Source of the DNA: Sulfobacillus thermosulfidooxidans
GTDB taxonomy: Bacteria; Bacillota; Sulfobacillia; Sulfobacillales; Sulfobacillaceae
DNA length: 64,000 bases
Direction of reading: 5' to 3'
Assembly: GCF_001280565.1 (NCBI RefSeq)
Contig: NZ_LGRO01000001.1
Span: 2,294,001 to 2,358,000, forward strand
Positions 26,679 through 35,978 of this stretch are shown here, one piece after another. The translations under genes were made by a program, and so were the position numbers. How positions within the stretch are numbered: the first letter of the stretch is position 1; the number at the start of each line of letters is the position of its first letter. The notes beneath the pieces are model-generated. The model was not told the origin of the DNA and searched no databases. It saw nothing but the letters and a program-made list of their open reading frames with translations.

Positions 26679-27243
26679 AGCTCTCGTGGCTTTACTGTCC
26701 ATGCAGCCAGCTATTGAGGTCCTTGGCTATGCAGCATCCGGACAAGAAGGGGTGGAACTGGCCCGAACCATGGGACCAGATGTGGTCCTCTTAGATATTC
26801 AAATGCCTCATGGAGACGGAATTTGGGCGACCCGCGAAATCCGCCGTACCTGTCCGGGCGTGCGCTGTTTATTACTGACGACCTTTGCCAAAGACGAGTA
26901 TTTACGCCAGGGACTGGCGGCCGGCGCTTCCGGTTACGTATTAAAGGATACACCAACCGATGAAGTGGTCCGGGCCATTGAAGCCGTTTTGCAAGGAAAG
27001 ACGTGGATTACGCCCAGTATGCAAGCACGCCTGGCGGACTTATTTCAGGAAGAGACCTTGACCGAAAGGGAGCGAAAGGTATTGCAACTTGCACAAAATG
27101 GGGCGACAAATCGGCAAATTGCTGCCGCTTTATTTTTAGCCGAAGGCTCGGTGAAGAATCTTTGGACCGAAATCTTCAGTAAGCTGTCGGCTAAAAATCG
27201 CGTCGAGGCGATTGCCATTGCCCGGGAAAAAGGCATCATTTAA
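26617..27243 (+). CDS. NarL-family response regulator
   Basis: 208 aa. Receiver domain about 8-125 with complete phosphorylation site: acidic MIIEDQ, phospho-acceptor Asp of VVLLDIQMPHGDG, Thr of LLTTFAKDEY and Lys of GYVLKDTP. The LuxR helix-turn-helix at about 145-200 has LTERERKVLQLAQNG and GSVKNLWTEIFSKL. It is the cognate regulator of the kinase immediately upstream and probably controls the ABC operon. ATG 26617 is 8 bases after GGAGGT; ATG 26638 (MRIMIIED) is the alternative and would shorten the overlap. Confidence 0.92.
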   Translation: MCANKSVMRIMIIEDQSLVREALVALLSMQPAIEVLGYAASGQEGVELARTMGPDVVLLDIQMPHGDGIWATREIRRTCPGVRCLLLTTFAKDEYLRQGLAAGASGYVLKDTPTDEVVRAIEAVLQGKTWITPSMQARLADLFQEETLTERERKVLQLAQNGATNRQIAAALFLAEGSVKNLWTEIFSKLSAKNRVEAIAIAREKGII

Positions 27244-27376
27244 CCGAAATACTTCTTCGATGTACAAAACTTAATTCCGAAAGCTTGTCGGCACTCCCCG
27301 GCAGGTAATGAGGCACGCGTAACATCCGCAGTAGACTCTCACAGACGGATGCGTTTTCGAATGGGTGCAAAGGACC

Positions 27377-28420
27377 TCAAAAGACATAATGACTCAGGAT
27401 CAGACTTAACATGTGCCAAAACTTCTGTGTCTTTTCGTTGATAAAATACCCTGGCCAGAGACTATAGACGAGAAGGGCGGGGGACCCCAAAGCTCCATGG
27501 GAAGGTAGTGTCCATATGCCTAAAGAACGCACGGCGCGAGATGGGAATGCGGAAGAAGTGTCTTGATAAGGCAATAAACCATTAAGGATAAGGGGCTGTC
27601 CTTGGTTGCGTATGCGGTGAATGAGGGCAGTGATGTCCACAATCTCCGAAGGAACCTGAGGAAAGTCACCGGCAAGGACTTGCCCTTTGGGATCGTTGTT
27701 TCGATAATCCATGAGAACAATACCGAGGAGTTGTTCCTTCTGACAGAGATGGCCAAGCCTTTCTCGAATCATTGTAGGGACGTGCAGCGGTTTAAAAGAT
27801 GGATGAGATATTGCGAGGGCATTTTCGACCAGGGTCCAACGAAATGATTCCATTTCCTGATAGGCTTGCCACTGAAGATGTAAACCTTTGATTAACCGGT
27901 CCGTAATCAAGGTCCGGAGCCCTTGATGTTCCCATGACGTATTGGGCAATACGCGCTGCAATGTCTGCCATTCGAACTGAAAGTATTTTAGCATGAGATT
28001 CACCGGCCATCCTTCGAGAAAAAGCCTTTTGCCTCGCTGAAAGCCTACAGCCTGTTCTGGTGACGAGGGAAAGGGGGACGATAGCAGGTGGCGCAAATAA
28101 TCCCGGTGATGGTTTTTTTGTTGTTGGAGATCTTCGGGCGTTAAAGAATGTCGCAGAGTGTCGGTTTCCTTATCGGTGTTCATATAGGCATCACATGTTT
28201 CGGCCGCCTCTTCACAATAGCGTTCTAAAAGATGATGACACCAGATATCCCATAAATTCAAAGCAGTGGGATTGTCGTGGATGTATGCGTTGAGGTCAAA
28301 CGCCTCGTCACTTTTCTTGGTCACTTTGGTGAGTTCGGCTTTCATCCGGTCTAACGCTTCTTCCGCCCGTTCAATTGATTCGAGCAGCAAGGTCTGCAAA
28401 TCTTGAGGATATGTGGTCAT
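27377..28420 (-). CDS. Conserved sensor-like cytosolic protein of unknown function
   Basis: 347 aa, no named family recognised. Residues 1-210 are helical and Trp/His-rich; the segment GFQRGKRLFLEGWPVN recalls the position of the loop in the N-terminal region of the nearby GAF-GGDEF protein. Residues about 215-347 look like a GAF/PAS-type alpha-beta domain (ERLGHLCQKEQLLGIVLMDY, RSLGIWTLPSHG). No catalytic motif. AGGGA precedes ATG 28420. Convergent with the NarL regulator. Likely a signalling partner, but that is inference. Confidence 0.55.
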   Translation of the reverse strand: MTTYPQDLQTLLLESIERAEEALDRMKAELTKVTKKSDEAFDLNAYIHDNPTALNLWDIWCHHLLERYCEEAAETCDAYMNTDKETDTLRHSLTPEDLQQQKNHHRDYLRHLLSSPFPSSPEQAVGFQRGKRLFLEGWPVNLMLKYFQFEWQTLQRVLPNTSWEHQGLRTLITDRLIKGLHLQWQAYQEMESFRWTLVENALAISHPSFKPLHVPTMIRERLGHLCQKEQLLGIVLMDYRNNDPKGQVLAGDFPQVPSEIVDITALIHRIRNQGQPLILNGLLPYQDTSSAFPSRAVRSLGIWTLPSHGALGSPALLVYSLWPGYFINEKTQKFWHMLSLILSHYVF

Positions 28421-29071
28421 GAGACATCCCTATCGTGTGTGACATTGACTAGACAAATCCTTGGAATCATGAGGTTTTTCGCTTTATCCGTGAGTTGTGA
28501 TGCTATCAACAACTTTCTCTCCATAATTTTTGCTTGCAACTTAATCTTCAGGATCATCATCAACATAATCGGGTCGTGTGTCAGGAATATTACACCGTTA
28601 TGACAACGCTTCACGGCATGTTACAACACAGCGCCGCTCTTAAAGAACACAGAAAACCTATGGGCTAAGCCATGAGTGTTGCGATCTTTTGGCCAATACC
28701 CTTTTCCCGAACTTTCTATGAGAATACATACGGTAGACAGCTATGACTTGACTGCAACCACGCTGTGATCCGCGGGAGCTCCCGGCTCCTTATTGCCCGT
28801 GTCCTAAGATATTCCTATTCTTCACGCGATGCCTGTACTCAGCCATGGGTCAAAAGTCATGTGATTTGTGTCGGCGATGGACGATGACACCGCCCTATCG
28901 TATACCCTATAGGTGACAGGATTCGACGATTTCATGAATGGTTAATGCATTTATGAGTCTTATCCTTTTATTAGCGAGTTAGAGTTGTCAAATGCGTGTA
29001 ATTCCCCAGTAGTAAGCAGGAAATCATTCCCTGTTATTTTGATGGAGCAAGAATGTTAGGAGAATGTTGAC
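28421..29071. other. Intergenic region, nothing identified
   Basis: About 650 bases between divergent genes. Frames present are short, overlap on both strands and lack ribosome binding sites. I see no inverted repeat of note or clear promoter. Confidence 0.4.
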
Positions 29072-29806
29072 ATGGCGGGACAACAAAGTATCAACATTTT
29101 GGTTGTGGCCGAAGCCGAACGGGACCGGCTGACGTGGTCTGCCGCATTGGAGCATTTTGGACTGACCGTCATTAATGTCGCGACAGGACATGACGGTATT
29201 CGCGAACTGCGCCAAGGCGGGATTGATGTCGTCATCTTAGAACGCCGCGTTTCTGATTCCCATGGATTAGTGGTATGCCAGGAAATGCGACGACATTCTG
29301 CCACGCCGATTGTCATGATTGCCGATATGTTTGACGAATGGGATGAAGTGGCCGCTTTTAGAATGGGTGCGAGTGATTATCTGACCAAACCCGTGGCTAT
29401 TGGTCGCTTGCTTTCACGGATTTACCGGCTAGCCCGAGAACGCCCTCATACAATCGACCCGGTAGGCGACGCCGAGGAGTTCGTGATTTATCTTGACCAA
29501 CAAATTGTTTCATTTAAAGGACATGAATTGACCCTTTCAGCGCGGGAAACCAAGTTATTGGAAGTGCTATTTAAGGCCCCCAAGATTATTTTGACGCGAG
29601 AAAGCCTCTTAGATCAGGTCTGGGGCTTGGAATCATTAGATTTGGAAGTGCGCACGGTTGACGTGGCGATTGCCCGTTTGCGAAAAAAGCTTCAAGATCA
29701 TTTTTCTATCAACCCAATCGAAACAGTCATCGGTACAGGATATCGGTACCGCTCCGACGTCTTACGGGTACGTTTTGTGACATCCCAGGAGGTGATCTCA
29801 TCATGA
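29072..29806 (+). CDS. OmpR-type regulator with a phosphorylation-dead receiver
   Basis: 244 aa. Receiver fold at about 8-122 but the phospho-acceptor Asp is replaced by Glu57 (VVILERRVSD), the acidic pair is reduced to one Glu (VVAEAE) and the conserved Thr is Ala (VMIADMF); the Lys of DYLTKP is kept. Residues 140-235 are an intact winged helix (LTLSARETKLLEVLF, VRTVDVAIARLRKKL, VIGTGYRY). It is therefore likely to bind DNA without phosphorylation or respond to something else. Its stop overlaps the next ATG (ATGA), so both genes form one operon. A weak TTAGGAG precedes ATG 29072. Confidence 0.88.
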   Translation: MAGQQSINILVVAEAERDRLTWSAALEHFGLTVINVATGHDGIRELRQGGIDVVILERRVSDSHGLVVCQEMRRHSATPIVMIADMFDEWDEVAAFRMGASDYLTKPVAIGRLLSRIYRLARERPHTIDPVGDAEEFVIYLDQQIVSFKGHELTLSARETKLLEVLFKAPKIILTRESLLDQVWGLESLDLEVRTVDVAIARLRKKLQDHFSINPIETVIGTGYRYRSDVLRVRFVTSQEVISS

Positions 29807-31023
29807 ATGACAAATTATGGGACTCGAATCGCTTTCATGCGCGTGCGCGCATATTGCTCCAGCACTTAACTCGACTAAAAAATCTTTGGACATTGGGCCC
29901 CATGACGGAACGCGAAGTCCGGACGTTGTGGTTTTATTTATTTCAGTTGGCGGGAACGGGCGTTGCTCTCGATTATTCCGAGATCGTTCCGGCAGCCCGC
30001 GGATTTTTTGAATGGGTTGAAGAGACAGTCCGGCAAGGATCCATGGGAGGAGAGGAATTTCAACAACGTCTCGATTATGTTCTTGAGGCAACAACCCGTC
30101 AAATGGCAGGAGAAACCCCGAGCGCTTTGGAATCTCCCGGAGATATGGCTTGGGGAGATCGTGTCGTCATTGTCGACAATAAGCCGGCACCTAAGTGGGA
30201 AAAGGCCTTGCGCCAGCACGCCATTTCGGTATTTACGATGCCTTTTTCGCCGACGCAGGTGCTGCGTACAGCACGCATCATCCGCCCTCATATGATTCTT
30301 TTGCAGGTACATGCGGGAAGCCCTCTTCGCGAGCTGGAGTCATTATGTGCCGTTTTGCGTGATGACCGCCGATTAGACGGTATCGCATTATATCTCTATT
30401 TTCGTTCAGAGATGAGTGAACTGCCCATAAATTTGTTGCGGCATGTTGATGGACTCATCACCGCGTTTGAACGCCCCGACTTCGTGACGGCTCAGATTCT
30501 TGGAATATTGGCGCGGGTGAATCAACGACGAGAATCAAGTATTTGGGATCCCTACACGGATCTCTATTCGTTGGCCTACTTGCGAGAACGGTTGGAAGAA
30601 GAAATTATGCGGAACCAACGTCAACAAACCCGGCTAGGGATCATTGCCCTGACGGAGGATCCCCGAAGTGTTAGTGTCATGGATGCGGAACCAGGCCGAA
30701 CCTATTTGAGTATCCGGCGTCTCGCAGAGTATTTGCAGTCTCGGATTCGGCGTTCAGATATTGTGGCGTACGACGGAATGGGCCGATTTTATTTAGTGCT
30801 GTTTGAGGCAAATCGCCGAGTAATATCGGAACGGATTAAGATGATGCAACAACAAATTCGGAACGATGCCGATATGGGTTTCGGATCATTGCTTGCTGGA
30901 ATGGCTATGGCACCGGATCACGGGAATGTTCCCGAGGATTTGTTTATGCATGCCGATCGTACTTTGTGGGATGCCTTAGAGCATGTTCCCCTTTCTTCTT
31001 CGTTATCGACGCTGTCTCCCTAA
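29803..31023 (+). CDS. Degenerate Hpt-receiver-GGDEF protein
   Basis: 406 aa with three modules that normally transmit phosphate, all lacking their key residue. The N-terminal Hpt-like helix bundle (about 20-90) has Phe47 where HxLAG expects His (YLFQLAGTG). The receiver-like domain (about 120-245) has Gln168 where Asp is expected (HMILLQVHAG). The GGDEF-like domain (about 255-395) starts with the usual DPYTDLYSLAYLRERL but reads GMGRF at the signature. It probably works as a scaffold or sensor rather than an enzyme. Co-transcribed with the receiver-dead regulator. AGGAGG precedes ATG 29803. Confidence 0.82.
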   Translation: MNDKLWDSNRFHARARILLQHLTRLKNLWTLGPMTEREVRTLWFYLFQLAGTGVALDYSEIVPAARGFFEWVEETVRQGSMGGEEFQQRLDYVLEATTRQMAGETPSALESPGDMAWGDRVVIVDNKPAPKWEKALRQHAISVFTMPFSPTQVLRTARIIRPHMILLQVHAGSPLRELESLCAVLRDDRRLDGIALYLYFRSEMSELPINLLRHVDGLITAFERPDFVTAQILGILARVNQRRESSIWDPYTDLYSLAYLRERLEEEIMRNQRQQTRLGIIALTEDPRSVSVMDAEPGRTYLSIRRLAEYLQSRIRRSDIVAYDGMGRFYLVLFEANRRVISERIKMMQQQIRNDADMGFGSLLAGMAMAPDHGNVPEDLFMHADRTLWDALEHVPLSSSLSTLSP

Positions 31024-31227
31024 AGTCTTTCCGTCTTTCTCTTTAGTTGATCCGCCAGATCGTTCGGCTATACAGTTTCCTGCAGGCAATGCCGATGAAC
31101 CACTTAACGCATGAGGAAGGTCACAAGGTCAGATTATCGGCTATGGATTGATGCGCACGATGACGATGGAAACTTGAAGAGGTCTTGAAATAACACTCCC
31201 CAGAGCAACAGGATAAGGAGTTCGACA

Positions 31228-32901
31228 ATGATGGAAGATTTTATAATGACGATACTCATGAACATGACCGATGGGGTCTCTTTAGTGGATCTGCAGTCAA
31301 AGCGTCTAATCTTTACTAATCCTGCCCTCTTGATGATGTTAGGTTATCGCTGGGACGAACTGAAGGAATTCACCATCTACGACCTTGTTGTCAGTGACAA
31401 AAACCAAATTGATGCGCATATACAACGTGTCTTGGAGGAACGTCGCCTGGATATTTCTGAGGGAGTGTTCCGCCACAAAATCGGAACGTTCAAGAGGTTG
31501 GAAGTCCATGCCACACCATTTTGGGGAATTGATGCGTTGTTGCTGCTTGTTTTGGTCAGAGAACGGAAGGACCTCTCGGAGCCTCGTCAGCTAGGTCTGC
31601 AACAACCGGACGAGGACGAGGATAAGCGAGATGCCTTGACAGGGTTTATGACTCGCCATGCCTTCCAACAAAAAATTCAAGACGGATTATCTGCTACCGT
31701 CCAGGGGACTTTATTATGGTTGGATATTACCCATTTTATGGATATTAACAAGGACCGCGGCTTTTCGGTAGGTGACATCATCTTGAAAATGTTTGCGGAA
31801 CGGCTTCGACAGAGTGTCCCCGGGGACATCCTTATAGCCCGAATAGCGGACGATGAATTTGCCCTCTGGTCTCCTTATGACCGTGACGCATTAAGTGTCG
31901 CTCACGCGGTCCTCAACGCCGTGACTCGTCCTTATTTCGTTGACAACGATGTCCTGACGTTAACGGTTTCCATGGGCGTTGTCCGTTATCCTGAAGATGG
32001 CGTCAATATCGAGGCCCTATTCCGTCATGCGGTAGCGGCCTTGTGCCAGGCTAAAGAGGTTGTGGGAAGCACGATTTGCTCGTTTGACGCACAATATCAT
32101 GCGGGTCATATGCTCCGGTTGACCTTGCGCAATCAGATACCCAAGGCTTTAGAAAACCACGAATTTCGCCTGTTTTACCAACCCCAAATTGACATTCAGA
32201 CGAAAACACTGGTAGGGATGGAAGCGCTAGCCCGCTGGGACAAGCCCGGCTGGGGAATAATTCCTCCTGGTCAATTCATTCCGGTTATGGAACAAAGTGG
32301 ATTGATAAGCGCTTTTGGTACCTGGGTAATGAAAACTGCCTGTGTTCAAAACAAAATGTGGCAAGATGCGGGATTAAATCCGGTAAAAATCGCTGTGAAC
32401 GTGTCTGCCCAACAGTTTTCAGACAATACATTGATGGCCGCTGTTGAAGAAGCCTTAGCCATCAGTGGATTAAATCCGCAATGGATTGAGCTCGAAATTA
32501 CCGAAGGAACGGCCATGCAAGATATTGACCATACCCGCTCCTTATTGCGAGAACTGAAAAATGTGGGGATCAATGTGGTCTTGGACGATTTCGGGACGGG
32601 ATTTTCTTCGTTGGCTTACCTTAAAAATCTTCCCCTGGATGGCTTAAAAATCGATCTCAGCTTTATTCAACAGCTTCCTGATAGTGCAACGGATGCCGCG
32701 ATTGTGATTGCTATCCTCAAAATGGCCAAGGTTCTTAACTTGTATGTAATTGCCGAAGGAGTAGAGACCGCCGAACAACTCGACTTCTTACGGAATGAAG
32801 GATGTGATGTGGCTCAAGGGTATTTCGTTAGTCCCCCGAAACCTGCTCAGGACTTAGAACCGTTGTGGGAAAATGCCGCGCGGCGAACACAAGTGCAATG
32901 A
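31228..32901 (+). CDS. PAS-GGDEF-EAL protein, probable c-di-GMP phosphodiesterase
   Basis: 557 aa. PAS domain about 10-115 (MTDGVSLVD, IFTNPALLMMLGY), GGDEF domain about 130-285 with the degenerate signature ADDEF, and EAL domain about 300-550. The EAL set is complete: GMEALARW, VNVSAQQ, LEITEG, LDDFGTGFSSLAYLK, LKIDLSFI, IAEGVET and AQGYFVSPP. The expected activity is c-di-GMP hydrolysis, with the degenerate GGDEF possibly a GTP sensor as in known dual-domain phosphodiesterases. AAGGAG precedes ATG 31228. Confidence 0.92.
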   Translation: MMEDFIMTILMNMTDGVSLVDLQSKRLIFTNPALLMMLGYRWDELKEFTIYDLVVSDKNQIDAHIQRVLEERRLDISEGVFRHKIGTFKRLEVHATPFWGIDALLLLVLVRERKDLSEPRQLGLQQPDEDEDKRDALTGFMTRHAFQQKIQDGLSATVQGTLLWLDITHFMDINKDRGFSVGDIILKMFAERLRQSVPGDILIARIADDEFALWSPYDRDALSVAHAVLNAVTRPYFVDNDVLTLTVSMGVVRYPEDGVNIEALFRHAVAALCQAKEVVGSTICSFDAQYHAGHMLRLTLRNQIPKALENHEFRLFYQPQIDIQTKTLVGMEALARWDKPGWGIIPPGQFIPVMEQSGLISAFGTWVMKTACVQNKMWQDAGLNPVKIAVNVSAQQFSDNTLMAAVEEALAISGLNPQWIELEITEGTAMQDIDHTRSLLRELKNVGINVVLDDFGTGFSSLAYLKNLPLDGLKIDLSFIQQLPDSATDAAIVIAILKMAKVLNLYVIAEGVETAEQLDFLRNEGCDVAQGYFVSPPKPAQDLEPLWENAARRTQVQ

Positions 32902-33136
32902 GAGATGACCAACCAAGAAGACTGAATACATAAATTGGAAAGGAGCGCTGAAAATCGATCCGGTGAAGGCTAACACATGTTCAGCGTATGCACCGGAAAA
33001 ATGACCAGAGCGAGAAAAAATTGGAAAAGCGGATACGGCTTTGCTTTCTCATGGGGATCATAGTCACAATGGACAAAAGGCGATTGATGGTTAGAAGGAA
33101 ATTAAAGCAGCACGGATCAATAATGAGGTGGATGAT

Positions 33137-34951
33137 GTGGCAACATGGATTGAGCGCATTCGGGACACGGTGAAAAATCTGTTCCGCGGGGTTCAGACAT
33201 CATTGCATCAAGTAGGTCATCTTGCCGCATTGTTGCCAGGGCGTCATGAAGCATCGGGACGCATTTGGATTGATTCAGGTGGTCAAGTTCATGTGCAAAA
33301 TCCTCATGCTCTCCATGGACTCTATCCCATCATCATTGTTCCCCCCGCCGACAGTGGGATTACGGTTGAAATAAACGGCAATTTGGCTGAAGAGAATGAA
33401 GTTGTGGTGGAAGCGTCTGATCACATTGTGATTGCCACGATTCCAGAGCCGCCTCTTTCCCGTTTCGACATCCATATTGATGACGAGGGCATGATCGCTG
33501 TGTTGACGGTCGAATATCGTATGGGGAAAACCCGCACTATTGAATCCACGGAACCTGCCACCCGCTTGGTGATTCCGGTGAAAACTGAATGGGAGGCGCC
33601 TGATCCTATTACGGTGGAAGAAGTGCTTGAGAAGTTACACCGTTTAGGTGTTCATCCAGACCGGGTGGATCACGAAACTCTCGTAGATTTCGTCACTCGC
33701 CAGGAGTCGGGATCGGTGAGGGTGGCCCATGGGATCCCACCTGTTTCTGGAACCAGTGAATCCTATCAACCCCTTCCCGTGGAAACCAAGATTCGGTATT
33801 ACCAGGGCATTGCGGTAGACCGCCCAGGGTTTGTAGAAATCGGCGAGATAATCGGAATTTTAGTGCCGGGTGAAGCCTCTCATCCCGGAATCACGGTGTG
33901 GGGCACACCGATTCTTCCCACTGCTCCCCCTCCCAATGTCTTTAAGCTTGGGGACGGCGTTGAAATGATGGAACGGGGCATGCATCTGGTGGCGACGCGT
34001 AGTGGGCGGGTTCGGTGGGAACCCGGCCATGTGCAAGTCATCCCGGAAAAAATTTTTACAGGACCTGTGCGAACGACCCTGGCTTACGATGGAGATTTGG
34101 TCATTGAAGGGGACGTTCAAGGAAAAGTAACCGCAGTCGCGTCTGGTCATATCATTATCACGGGATCGGTCATGGACGCGGAAATTGTGGCTAAAGAACA
34201 GATTTGGATTTTTGGAGAAACGCAAGGGGCTGTGATTTATTCCGGGTATCAAGACGTTTCTTATCCCGAAGTCCTTGAGCAGTTGCGGCGATTGAATGAA
34301 GTGCTTTGGATATTGGAACATGGTTATCACCAAGTGTGTGAACGGATGCCAGATAGCCACGTCGTACCAGGCAAAATTTTTGCCTGGCTGGTTCAAACCA
34401 AATTTCCGGAATGGCGTTCATTAGTTCAGTGGTTAGAAAAAATGAAGACACGTTCTCCTTACCGGAAAAATCCCGATCTTCGCCTGTTGGTGGAAGATAT
34501 TTTGCCAGTAATCGGACGAGAGCAACTATTTCACATCGAAGACGTAACTTTGCTCGAGCGCATTCATCAAGGCATTGAGCACTTTATTGATACAGTCAAG
34601 CATGGAGAGCAAGGAAACTTCTTATCTGGAGTGTTTTTGAAAGTTGCCATTCACACCATGATTCGCAGTGCCGGTTCTGTTACCCTGCAAGAGGCCCGGT
34701 TATGCGATATTGAATCGGGCGATTTGGTGGATATCACTGGCCAAATGATTGGAGGGAATGTGACGGCCCAAGAGAGCGTAACGGCACGCACTTTGGGCTC
34801 AGAAGAAAGCATTGACACCTTCGTTTCCGTTATCAATCCCCGTGGTTTTGTGCGCAGTCACCTGATACATCCTCAAACTGTGGTGCAAATTGGAACGTAT
34901 ACGGAAGACTTTACGACTGCGATGACTGATGTTGTGATCGATCAAGGCTAA
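33137..34951 (+). CDS. FapA/DUF342-family protein
   Basis: About 604 aa (start GTG 33137, with GAGGTGGA upstream; GTG 33128 is also possible). The central and C-terminal regions carry the beta-helical FapA core: GDLVIEGDVQGKVTAVASGHIIITGSV, EIVAKEQIWIFGETQG and later DLVDITGQMIGGNVTAQESV, with a coiled-coil insert (about 350-450). The N-terminal region (about 25-210) is different from typical FapA. FapA proteins are linked to flagellar assembly or polar localisation, but no flagellar gene is in view. Its neighbours are c-di-GMP proteins, which suggests surface behaviour control (inference). Confidence 0.82.
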   Translation: MATWIERIRDTVKNLFRGVQTSLHQVGHLAALLPGRHEASGRIWIDSGGQVHVQNPHALHGLYPIIIVPPADSGITVEINGNLAEENEVVVEASDHIVIATIPEPPLSRFDIHIDDEGMIAVLTVEYRMGKTRTIESTEPATRLVIPVKTEWEAPDPITVEEVLEKLHRLGVHPDRVDHETLVDFVTRQESGSVRVAHGIPPVSGTSESYQPLPVETKIRYYQGIAVDRPGFVEIGEIIGILVPGEASHPGITVWGTPILPTAPPPNVFKLGDGVEMMERGMHLVATRSGRVRWEPGHVQVIPEKIFTGPVRTTLAYDGDLVIEGDVQGKVTAVASGHIIITGSVMDAEIVAKEQIWIFGETQGAVIYSGYQDVSYPEVLEQLRRLNEVLWILEHGYHQVCERMPDSHVVPGKIFAWLVQTKFPEWRSLVQWLEKMKTRSPYRKNPDLRLLVEDILPVIGREQLFHIEDVTLLERIHQGIEHFIDTVKHGEQGNFLSGVFLKVAIHTMIRSAGSVTLQEARLCDIESGDLVDITGQMIGGNVTAQESVTARTLGSEESIDTFVSVINPRGFVRSHLIHPQTVVQIGTYTEDFTTAMTDVVIDQG

Positions 34952-34974
34952 TGCAGGCTAATGTAGGCTAATGT
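34945..34974. repeat. Three tandem 10-bp repeats over the FapA stop codon
   Basis: AGGCTAATGC, AGGCTAATGT, AGGCTAATGT follow each other exactly. The TAA stop lies in the first copy, so copy-number change would not alter the protein. Likely a replication-slippage product. Confidence 0.75.
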
Positions 34975-35546
34975 AGTGGTTTGATTCTTTAGGGGATCCG
35001 AATCGTTGATCGGTCCCTAGCTTATCCTTTGCCTGCATTGGGACTACGTGGACAGATATGCCGTTGATAAACCGGCCTATATTTGGGACTGTCTCTTTGT
35101 TATCTTTCGTGGTGTTAAACACTTTCCCGAACGAGGAAGTGAATATTTTCCGCTTCCGAACGCTGAACCATATTAAGCCATTCCCGCAAGGCGGATGCAG
35201 AGGACCCTGAGGCTTAATCGGCACGATAATCGCCACGCGTCATATGCCTGGATTTGTCACGTTAGTGGAGATGGAATTTGGCTACTGTCTGTGGTGTGAG
35301 AAGAGGAAGATGTTCATGAAAATCTTACAATTGAAAGCAAAATCGTTATTAAAAAGCAACGCTACCGTAAATGTTTCAAATGACAATCATGACAAAAACG
35401 CCGTATCTGTTGATGATAGGCGTTTTCACAGAGACCCTAAAGTTTTGCAATCAAGATGAGGGCTTTTGCTTTATAAACCCGAGCATAGCGTTGTCAGGCG
35501 AGGAATTTAGCCTGTCCGGCGATTTTGTGACCACGAATAGCGGTGG
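34975..35546. other. Intergenic region with a terminator-like hairpin
   Basis: About 570 bases. It contains AAAACGCC at 35395-35402 pairing with GGCGTTTT at 35419-35426 (16-base loop), a bidirectional terminator shape between the FapA and OsmC genes. Short + strand frames (35244-35459, 35371-35571) overlap the hairpin and lack ribosome binding sites. Confidence 0.5.
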
Positions 35547-35978
35547 TTATCGAACATGCCAGGACTCATGAATCGGAATGCCCGCTTGCTCGATAAGGCG
35601 GTGAACGGGGCAGCGTCTACCGACTTCCCTGCGAACAAAATCCAATTCGGCTTCGGGAATTCCTGTGATGGCGATATCTAGTGTCACCGTGTGAAAGTAT
35701 GGCGGCACAGGTGCATCCCCGCGTAATCCACGAGGATCAAGTTCGCCGCGCGCATGAAATTCTGAATTCACATCCGTCCATCCCTTTTCGTGCGCAACCA
35801 TTTGGAGAACAACATTCATGCACCCGGTAAGGGAACCTAATAGCAATTCCAGGGGATTCGGTTTTTCGGCTTCGCCGCCCATGCGTTGTTCAACAGACCA
35901 AAATTCTGCGGTATTAGTACGGTGAAAGCCGGTTGCACCCTTTCCATGGGTCTGGATTTCAAATGTCATCGTGGCCAA
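35547..35978 (-). CDS. OsmC-family peroxiredoxin
   Basis: 143 aa, normal OsmC/Ohr length. The two reactive Cys are present in LTGCMNVVL and GRRCPVHRL, with conserved NPLELLLGSL. These enzymes reduce organic hydroperoxides with dithiol donors. The first frame codon TTG 35987 directly touches AGGAG and cannot be used; TTG 35978 is 9 bases from AGGAG, ATG 35969 is 18 away. No operon partner; hairpin 35395-35426 probably ends the transcript. Confidence 0.88.
   Translation of the reverse strand: MATMTFEIQTHGKGATGFHRTNTAEFWSVEQRMGGEAEKPNPLELLLGSLTGCMNVVLQMVAHEKGWTDVNSEFHARGELDPRGLRGDAPVPPYFHTVTLDIAITGIPEAELDFVRREVGRRCPVHRLIEQAGIPIHESWHVR

Noticed and set aside
35244-35571. Small + strand genes downstream of FapA
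   Set aside because: They overlap a terminator-like hairpin and lack ribosome binding sites.
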